Assembly: GCA_964497825.1 (NCBI GenBank)
Contig: CAZCFA010000097.1
Span: 1 to 7,223 of the forward strand
Direction of reading: 5' to 3'
From: RHKX01 sp964497825
GTDB lineage: Bacteria; Actinomycetota; Thermoleophilia; Solirubrobacterales; 70-9
Length of the DNA stretch: 7,223 nt
Shown: positions 1 through 4,769 of the stretch, one piece after another
Layout of the letters: each line of letters starts with the position of its first letter
How positions within the stretch are numbered: the stretch's first letter is position 1
Made by a program: the position numbers and the translations under genes
Notes under the pieces: model-generated
The model's database searches: none
What the model saw: the letters and a program-made list of their open reading frames with translations, nothing else
What the model was told of the DNA's origin: nothing

Positions 1-568
1 AGAGATCCCGCAGCCGGCGGATCTGGAAGGCGCGGACGAGGTCGGTGACGCCGGTCATCAGCGCCCAGATGCCGGCGAAGACGAGCAGCGTGTACTGCTT
101 GTCGATGTAGAACTGGCCGCTGGTCCAGAACGCGAGGATCACCATCAGGATGCCGGCGGTCAGGCCGAGCCACCAGATCTCGTTGCCGTCGCGCTCGGCG
201 AACGCCTGGATGATCCAGAAGACGCCGACGATCAGGAACAGGAAGCCGAGGATGTCGGCGATCGCCGCGAAGGTGTCCTCGGGCGAGATCAGGGTGATCA
301 CGCCGGCGATCAGGAACAGGAACCCGAACAGGCCGAACAGCCAGGCGCCGCGATCGACCAGCGCCGCGATCGCGAACTGCTGGATCGCGGTGACGAAGAA
401 CATCAGGCCGATCAGCACGCCGACGGTCTTGATCGAGGCGTCGTCGAACTGGAGGATCACGAGCGCGATCACGACCCAGCCGATCCCGAACGCCAGCCAC
501 AGCCACCAGAAACGCGACAGGCCGCGCAACAGCTCGCGTCCCTCGGTGCTGATCGGGCTCGTTTCCAT
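1..568 (-). CDS. HdeD/DUF308-family six-helix membrane protein (C-terminus cut by window edge)
   Basis: Read on the minus strand from the ATG at 568-566; 189 residues are visible before the window ends and no stop is reached. The protein is very hydrophobic. I count six likely membrane helices, at about residues 20-40, 46-66, 75-95, 102-122, 130-148 and 160-180, with short polar loops (for example SPEDTF at 95-100 and ERDGNE at 125-130). Evenly spaced helix pairs and a length near 190 residues fit the HdeD/DUF308 family, named after the E. coli acid-stress membrane protein HdeD; probably only a short C-terminal tail is missing. The start is supported by GAGGAG at 580-575, six bases upstream of the ATG. 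The gene is divergent from the aldehyde dehydrogenase. Family membership is fairly secure; the molecular function is unknown, and a role in acid resistance should not be assumed. Confidence 0.88.
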   Translation of the reverse strand, partial: METSPISTEGRELLRGLSRFWWLWLAFGIGWVVIALVILQFDDASIKTVGVLIGLMFFVTAIQQFAIAALVDRGAWLFGLFGFLFLIAGVITLISPEDTFAAIADILGFLFLIVGVFWIIQAFAERDGNEIWWLGLTAGILMVILAFWTSGQFYIDKQYTLLVFAGIWALMTGVTDLVRAFQIRRLRDL

Positions 569-574
569 CTTCGG

Positions 575-580
575 CTCCTC
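575..580 (-). promoter_or_regulatory. Ribosome binding site of the HdeD-family gene
   Basis: On the minus strand GAGGAG lies six bases upstream of the ATG at 568. This is the best Shine-Dalgarno match among the starts in this window and fixes the start of the membrane protein. Confidence 0.7.
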
Positions 581-701
581 GGTTCGGGGATTCGGTCGGG
601 CCTGCGTTCGCCGCCGCGAGCCGCTCTCCTGCTCTCGCCGGTACGCCCGTGCGGAGCAACGCCGGGCCGAACTCTGTCCAGATCCCCTATCCGGGCAGGA
701 G

Positions 702-707
702 TACCAT
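702..707 (+). promoter_or_regulatory. Candidate -10 box (TACCAT) for leaderless transcription of the aldehyde dehydrogenase
   Basis: TACCAT matches the actinobacterial -10 pattern TANNNT and ends exactly seven bases before the ATG at 715, so transcription would begin at or next to the start codon. The only Shine-Dalgarno-like sequence, AGGAG at 697-701, is 13 bases from the ATG, which is too far to be optimal. I see no convincing -35 box. The remaining divergent spacer (569-701) must carry the HdeD-gene promoter, but I cannot place it. Confidence 0.35.
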
Positions 708-714
708 CGCCTGC

Positions 715-2193
715 ATGGCAACGCTTCAACAACCCACAGCAACCGATGTCGAGACCCTGAACAACTACATCGGAGGTGAGTGGGTACCGAGCGCCGCGAC
801 CGAGGCGATCGACGACGTCGATCCGGCGACCGGCGAGGTGCTCGCGCGAGTGCCGCTGTCGGCCGACGCCGATGTCGACGCGGCCGCCCGCGCCGCCCGC
901 GCCGCCCAGCCGGAGTGGGCAGCCGTCTCGATCGCCCGCCGCGCCCGGGCGCTGTTCGCGCTGCGCGACGCGATGTGGGAGGAGCGCGAGGCGCTCGCCC
1001 AGCTCGTAACCCAGGACATGGGCAAGGCGCTCGACGACGCCCGCGGCGAGGTGATCCGCGGGATCGAATCGACCGAGGCCGCCTGCGGGATCCCGAGCCT
1101 GATCAAGGGCGAGACGCTCGAGGGCGTCGCCACCGGCCTCGACGTCGAGATGTGGCGGCAGCCGGTCGGCGTCGTCGCCGCGATCACCCCGTTCAACTTC
1201 CCGGCGATGATCCCGATGTGGTTCTTGCCGTTCGCGATCGCCTGCGGCAACACGTTCATCCTCAAGCCGAGCGAGCGCGATCCGCGCACCTCGGCCCGGA
1301 TCCTCGAGCTGATCGACGCGATCGACCAGATCCCGGCCGGCGTCGTCAACCTCGTCCACGGCGCCCACGACGCGGTCAACGGCCTGCTCGACCACCCCGA
1401 GGTCGACGCGATCAGCTTCGTCGGCCAGGCCACGACCGCGCTGCACGTGATGCAGCGCGGGACGAAGTCGGGCAAGCGGGTGCAGGCGCTCGGCGGCGCC
1501 AAGAACTCGCTGGTCGTGATGGACGACGCCGATCTCGACAAGGCGATGCCGGCGATCATGCAGTCGGCGTTCGGCAACGCCGGCCAGCGCTGCCTCGCGG
1601 GCTCGATCGCGGTGATCGTCGGCGACGAGGCGCGCCGCGCCGAGGTCCGCTCGGCGCTGGCCGAAGCGGCCGGCAGCCTGCCGGCGGGACCGGGGACCGA
1701 CGAGAGCGTCGTCTGCCCGCCGATGGTCGCCGCCGACGCCCGCAACCGCGTCGCCGACGCCGTCGGCCGCGCCCTCGACGAGGGCGCCGAGATGGTCGTC
1801 GACGGGCGCGAGATCACCAACGAGGCCGGCGCGCTGATGGGGCCGACCGTCGTCGCGACGACCGACCGCGAGTCGGAGCTGGCGCGCGAGGAGCTGTTCG
1901 GGCCGGTGCTGGCGCTGATCGAGGTCGCCGACCTCGACGAGGCGCTCGAGTTCGTCAACGGCTCCCGCTACGGCAACTCGTCGTCGCTGTTCACCTCCTC
2001 GGGAGCCGCCGTCCGCCGCTTCCGGGCCGAGGCCGAGACGGGGATGATCGGGATCAACATCGGCGTCCCGGCGCCGGTCGCCTGGTTCCCGTTCGCGGGC
2101 TGGAAGGACTCGATGGTCGGCGACCTGCACGCCAACGGGACCGACGCGATCGAGTTCTACACGCGCAAGAAGGTGCTGACGACGAAGTGGTAG
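715..2193 (+). CDS. mmsA: Methylmalonate-semialdehyde dehydrogenase-type (CoA-acylating) aldehyde dehydrogenase
   Basis: 492 residues, a normal length for the family. MmsA/IolA enzymes use NAD+ and CoA to convert (methyl)malonate semialdehyde to propionyl-CoA or acetyl-CoA plus CO2 in valine, inositol and beta-alanine catabolism; they are cytosolic. Visible landmarks: PFNFP with the oxyanion Asn at 161; LKPSE at 183-187 (NAD-binding Lys184); GQRC with catalytic Cys293; EELFGP with Glu393. The usual ELGGK general-base motif is replaced by ALGGAKN, as expected for CoA-dependent members that lack the hydrolytic Glu. Arg115 and Arg292 sit where the carboxylate-binding arginines of Bacillus MMSDH lie (R124 and R301 relative to C302; same spacing here). 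The C-terminal FAGWKDS...GDLHANG and FYTRKK are also typical. An oddity is FVGQ (235-238) where FVGS is usual. The start at 715 is preferred: an upstream in-frame ATG at 649 would add 22 residues unlike the family, and the -10-like box at 702-707 would then be inside the gene. No other valine or inositol genes are visible, so the substrate is inferred. Confidence 0.92.
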   Translation: MATLQQPTATDVETLNNYIGGEWVPSAATEAIDDVDPATGEVLARVPLSADADVDAAARAARAAQPEWAAVSIARRARALFALRDAMWEEREALAQLVTQDMGKALDDARGEVIRGIESTEAACGIPSLIKGETLEGVATGLDVEMWRQPVGVVAAITPFNFPAMIPMWFLPFAIACGNTFILKPSERDPRTSARILELIDAIDQIPAGVVNLVHGAHDAVNGLLDHPEVDAISFVGQATTALHVMQRGTKSGKRVQALGGAKNSLVVMDDADLDKAMPAIMQSAFGNAGQRCLAGSIAVIVGDEARRAEVRSALAEAAGSLPAGPGTDESVVCPPMVAADARNRVADAVGRALDEGAEMVVDGREITNEAGALMGPTVVATTDRESELAREELFGPVLALIEVADLDEALEFVNGSRYGNSSSLFTSSGAAVRRFRAEAETGMIGINIGVPAPVAWFPFAGWKDSMVGDLHANGTDAIEFYTRKKVLTTKW

Positions 2194-2258
2194 CGGCGGG
2201 CCCGGTCCGGCCTCCCACCCTCCTCGCCGCCCGGCCGCGCCGCCTCTAGCTGGCCCGC

Positions 2259-2489
2259 GTGTTCATCAGCTACGACCCCGAGAACGGCTCCGCCTACATC
2301 AGCCTGATCCCCGAGCGGGCCGGCTTCGTGCCACGGCGCGAGGTCGCGCTGAGCGAGGTCGAGGAGCTCGGCGCGGCGGCCGATGAGCTGGCGCTCGATC
2401 TCGACGAGGAGGGGCGGCTGGTCGGGATCGAGGTCCGCTCGCCGGAGGCCTTGCTGCGGGCCGAGACGCTCGCCCACCTGCGGCGCTAG
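2259..2489 (+). CDS. DUF2283 family small protein
   Basis: 76 residues from a GTG start, in the same direction as the aldehyde dehydrogenase and 65 bases after it. The N-terminal ISYDPENGSAYISL and central LDLDEEGRLVGIEV (about residues 46-59) are the two halves of the DUF2283 domain, a small beta-strand protein of unknown function that is widespread in bacteria and archaea. Residues 60-76 are a charged, probably helical tail. No Shine-Dalgarno sequence precedes the GTG, so it may be leaderless or co-translated; CTCTAG just upstream is only a weak -10 candidate. DUF2283 genes are often found beside toxin-antitoxin-like small genes, but no partner is visible here. The domain call is good; function cannot be stated. 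Confidence 0.8.
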   Translation: MFISYDPENGSAYISLIPERAGFVPRREVALSEVEELGAAADELALDLDEEGRLVGIEVRSPEALLRAETLAHLRR

Positions 2490-2499
2490 GCAGCACGGT

Positions 2500-2558
2500 C
2501 GCACCCGGTCGGCGCGCGCGTGATCCCCGCCGGCGGGTCGCCGCTGCCGCCGGGTGCG
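2500..2558 (+). terminator. Compound GC-rich hairpin after the DUF2283 gene, probable terminator
   Basis: Starting 11 bases after the DUF2283 stop, 2500-2513 (CGCACCCGG, bulged T, CGGC) pairs with 2546-2558 (GCCGCCGGGTGCG): 13 base pairs with one bulged base at 2509. The enclosed loop itself contains a perfect 12-base palindrome, CCCGCCGGCGGG, at 2526-2537. There is no T tract, which is common for terminators in high-GC actinobacteria. The position between convergent genes fits termination of the plus-strand unit; the structure is symmetrical and could also stop transcription from the minus strand. Confidence 0.5.
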
Positions 2559-2587
2559 CACGATTGCCGCCGCCGGTGGTGCCTTGG

Positions 2588-2790
2588 GCCGGGATACCGG
2601 CATTCGTTCACCTCGATGGCAGCGACTGGCGCCTGCGTGATTCGCCCGCGATTGCGGTGCCCTAAGGCCGGGATACCGGCATTCGTTCACCTCGATGGCA
2701 GCGGCTGGCGCCTGCGTGATTCGCCCGCGATTGCGGTGCCCTGAGGCCGGGATACCGGCATTTGTCACCCCCTTTCGCTGGCGCTCATGA
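2588..2790. repeat. REP-like tandem array, 79-bp period, two near-identical units plus a degenerate third
   Basis: Unit 1 (2588-2666) and unit 2 (2667-2745) differ at only two positions, both A to G (2625 against 2704, 2664 against 2743). A third unit begins at 2746: its first 17 bases match exactly, then it decays, with a recognisable remnant (CGCTGGCGCT at 2776-2785) before fading near 2790. Each unit starts with the perfect hairpin GCCGG-GATA-CCGGC (2588-2601, 2667-2680, 2746-2759). Units 1 and 2 also carry a second hairpin, CCGC-GATT-GCGG (2646-2657, 2725-2736). A faint remnant of the unit's end (ACGATTGCC...GGTGCC) precedes unit 1 at about 2560-2583. Because 79 is not a multiple of three, no reading frame is kept and the short frames here are not genes. 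The array lies between the 3' ends of convergent genes, as REP elements usually do. Apart from this and the hairpin at 2500-2558, I see nothing in 2490-2839. Confidence 0.85.
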
Positions 2791-2839
2791 TGCCCGCCAC
2801 CCACCGGCACCGCATCGCGCTGCCGTCCTTGCCGCGAAC

Positions 2840-3247
2840 CTAGGAGCGTTCCCGCTCGACGTACCACTCGGTGAGCTCGCGGCAGCGGCCGTCGTTGTCG
2901 AAGCGCAGCAGGAAGCAGTTGTCGAAGGTCCTGACGACGGGGCCGCCGGGTTCGGCGGAGTAGCTGCTGGAGCCGACCGCGACCGCGACCTCGCCATCGA
3001 CCGCGACCGCGCGGTAGGCGGCGTCGTAGGTCCCGGCCGCGTCGCGGCTCGGCGCGGTCGGGACGTCGCCCGTGCCGAGCCAGGAGGCGACGACGTCGTC
3101 GCGGCCGCGGATCGGCTCGTCGCCGGGGTGATACCGGTAGGCGACATCGGCCGCGAACAGCGCCGCGATCGCCTCGCGGTCGTAGCTCTTCCAGGCGGCG
3201 ACGTAATCGCCGAGCCAGCGATCGACGGTGGCGCGGTCGATGCCCAC
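2840..3247 (-). CDS. SnoaL-like / NTF2-like fold protein
   Basis: 135 residues, the usual size of a single SnoaL/NTF2-like cone domain. Recognisable features are the N-terminal helix WLGDYVAAWKSYD (11-23), then AIAALFAADVAYRYHP (27-41), the loop GDEPIRGRDDVVASWL (42-57), and the C-terminal strands FDNCFLLRFDNDGRC...LTEWYVE. Such proteins are either small-molecule enzymes (isomerases, hydrolases, cyclases) or binding domains; a catalytic Asp/His set cannot be assigned by eye, although His40 and several Asp residues point towards the pocket region. The start is a GTG at 3247, without a clear Shine-Dalgarno sequence, 37 bases downstream of the FAD oxidoreductase stop. No ATG or other GTG is available in frame before the conserved first helix. 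The close spacing suggests co-transcription with the oxidoreductase. Function unknown. Confidence 0.87.
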   Translation of the reverse strand: MGIDRATVDRWLGDYVAAWKSYDREAIAALFAADVAYRYHPGDEPIRGRDDVVASWLGTGDVPTAPSRDAAGTYDAAYRAVAVDGEVAVAVGSSSYSAEPGGPVVRTFDNCFLLRFDNDGRCRELTEWYVERERS

Positions 3248-3278
3248 GACGGCATCGTCGCAGGGGATCGCGCGGCGT

Positions 3279-3293
3279 GGCCGCTCAGCGGCC
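3279..3293. repeat. 15-bp interrupted palindrome centred on the oxidoreductase stop codon
   Basis: GGCCGCT-C-AGCGGCC: two perfect 7-base arms around one base. The stop codon of the oxidoreductase (TGA on the minus strand, 3287-3285) is at its centre. As RNA it can fold as a 5-bp GC stem with a 5-base loop. It lies just upstream of the SnoaL-like gene and could attenuate transcription or shield mRNA ends; this is inference. Confidence 0.5.
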
Positions 3294-4682
3294 GATGTGG
3301 ATGCCGATCCGCTCGGGGATGCCGCTGACCATGCGGGTGATCGCGCCCGGCGTCCGGTCCTGCTCCTCGGCGGTCTCCTTGCGCAGGATCGCGCGGCGGA
3401 TCACGGTGCCGCCGGCGAACCGGAACGGCTCGGGCGGGACGTGGACCGCGGGCGGATCGACGATCGCCAGCCGCGCGTACTCGTCGTCGATGCCGAGCGC
3501 CAGCGCCGCCAGCGCCCGGCCGACCATCTGCGACGGGCCGACGCCGTTGCCGGTATAGCCGAAGCCGGCATAGGTGCGCTCGCCTGTCGTCCGGATCACC
3601 GGCACGTGGGTCGGGGAGACGTCGATCGGCCCGCCCCAGGCATGGTCGATCCGCCGTCCCTCGAGCTGGGGGAAGAAGCGCCGCAGGTGCTCGGCGACCT
3701 CGCTCGCCAGCTCGGCGTCGATCTCGGCGCGGCCGTCGATCCGGGCGCCGCGGACGATCTTGCCGCCGCCCCAGCCGAAGGCGATGCGGTCATCACGGGT
3801 CGTGCGGAAGTAGTGGACCATCGCGCGCGAGTCGGTGACGCACTCGCCGCCGCGCCAGTTGAGCTCGTCGAGCACGTCGGGGACGGGCTCGGTGATCACC
3901 ATGTGGCTCGAGGTCGCGGTCAGCGCCCGGCGCAGCGGCCGGAACCGCAGCAGCGAGCTGCCCGCGGCGAGCACGCAGGCGCCGGCGCGGACTGTGCCGG
4001 CCGCGGTCTCCGCCCACACCCGCGAGCCGTGATCGGTGACCGATTCGACCGCGGTGTGCTCGTGGATCGCCACCCCCGCGGCCAGCAGCCGGTCGCGCAG
4101 CCCGGCCGCCAGGCGCGCCGGCTGCACGGTCGCCGCCTGCGGGTAGTAGGCACCCTTGCGAAACAGCGGCGAGGCGCAGTGAGCGGCGACCCCGTCGCGG
4201 TCGAGCTCGTCGACCATGCCGGCGGCGCCGAGCCGCTCGCAGGCCGCGGCGATCGCCTCCCAGGTCCGGTCGAACCGCGGCGAGGTCGAGGCCTGCAGGT
4301 AGCCGCCCTGGGTGAACCAGGCGTCGACGCCCTGCTCGTCGCAGAAGCGGCCGATCTGGCGCACCGACTCGCCCGCGAGCCGGGCGACCTCGAGCGCATC
4401 GGCGTCGCCGAACAGCGCCCGCATCGTCGGCAGGCTGAACCACATCGAGTTGACGAAGCCGCCGTTGCGGCCGCTCGGCCCGAAGCCGCAGCGATCGGCC
4501 TCGAGCAGCACGACAGCGGCGTCGGGCGCGTGCTCCTTGATCGTCCACGCCGCCCACATGCCGGTGTAGCCGCCGCCGACGATGACGACGTCGGCCTCAG
4601 CGCTCGCCGCCAGCGGCGGCAGCGCCGGCTCCGATTCGAGCCCGGCCTCAGCGATCCAGTAGCCGTGCGCGTCGTGCCGCAT
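3285..4682 (-). CDS. FAD-dependent oxidoreductase of the DAO family (amine/D-amino-acid oxidase type)
   Basis: 465 residues from the ATG at 4682. Landmarks: the dinucleotide-binding VVIVGGGYTGMWAAW with GGGYTG at 36-41; Glu61 at the end of the second strand (VVLLEAD), which binds the FAD ribose; GPSGRNGGFV with SGRNGG at 70-75, typical of the gamma-glutamylputrescine oxidase/PuuB-like branch; WGGGK at about 304-308; and the C-terminal FAD-contacting GYTGNG at 375-380. Members oxidise C-N bonds of amines or amino acids with O2 or another acceptor; the substrate cannot be read from the sequence. There is no signal peptide, so it should be cytosolic. Start choice: an in-frame ATG at 4769 directly abuts the ppk stop and would add 29 Ala/Arg-rich residues, but the codons just before 4682 (CAT ACT GCT) break the strong G/C third-base pattern and nothing in the extension looks conserved, so I prefer 4682. 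It probably shares a transcription unit with ppk upstream and the SnoaL-like gene downstream. Confidence 0.92.
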   Translation of the reverse strand: MRHDAHGYWIAEAGLESEPALPPLAASAEADVVIVGGGYTGMWAAWTIKEHAPDAAVVLLEADRCGFGPSGRNGGFVNSMWFSLPTMRALFGDADALEVARLAGESVRQIGRFCDEQGVDAWFTQGGYLQASTSPRFDRTWEAIAAACERLGAAGMVDELDRDGVAAHCASPLFRKGAYYPQAATVQPARLAAGLRDRLLAAGVAIHEHTAVESVTDHGSRVWAETAAGTVRAGACVLAAGSSLLRFRPLRRALTATSSHMVITEPVPDVLDELNWRGGECVTDSRAMVHYFRTTRDDRIAFGWGGGKIVRGARIDGRAEIDAELASEVAEHLRRFFPQLEGRRIDHAWGGPIDVSPTHVPVIRTTGERTYAGFGYTGNGVGPSQMVGRALAALALGIDDEYARLAIVDPPAVHVPPEPFRFAGGTVIRRAILRKETAEEQDRTPGAITRMVSGIPERIGIHIGR

Positions 4683-4691
4683 CGGCCCAGC

Positions 4692-4697
4692 AGTATG
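4692..4697 (-). promoter_or_regulatory. Weak -10-like box (CATACT) before the FAD oxidoreductase
   Basis: On the minus strand CATACT ends nine bases before the ATG at 4682. It matches TATAAT at four of six bases and is unusually AT-rich for this window. It could give the oxidoreductase its own near-leaderless transcript inside the 87-base gap after ppk. No -35 box is evident. Confidence 0.2.
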
Positions 4698-4769
4698 CGG
4701 GAGCGGCGCGCCCGCCGCCCGTTCAGCCGGCGCGACGGCCGCGCGGGATCGGCGCGCGAGGTCGGCCAT

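Noticed and set aside
569..714. Operator or riboswitch in the divergent spacer
   Set aside because: I found no clear inverted repeat or conserved aptamer-like structure by eye.
150..779. Plus-strand open frame of 209 codons across the membrane protein gene and the intergenic region
   Set aside because: It is antisense to the HdeD-family gene, whose minus-strand frame gives six hydrophobic helices and a good ribosome binding site, and it has no domain signal.
469..2130. Long minus-strand open frame opposite the aldehyde dehydrogenase, and the 780-2249 plus-strand frame
   Set aside because: Both are low-complexity Arg/Asp/Ala-rich shadows of a gene with all aldehyde dehydrogenase motifs.
2194..2258. 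Hairpin terminator between the aldehyde dehydrogenase and DUF2283 genes
   Set aside because: GC-rich arms give only about five consecutive pairs and no convincing stem, so read-through into DUF2283 seems likely.
2588..2759. CRISPR array or attachment sites
   Set aside because: There are only two full units, they are contiguous with no unique spacers, and no cas, integrase or tRNA gene is nearby.
2157..2867. Minus-strand frame through the repeat array and the DUF2283 gene, and a plus-strand 74-codon frame at 2520-2744
   Set aside because: The 79-bp repeat shifts frame each unit, so the encoded segments do not repeat as protein; both are chance translations of REP-like DNA.
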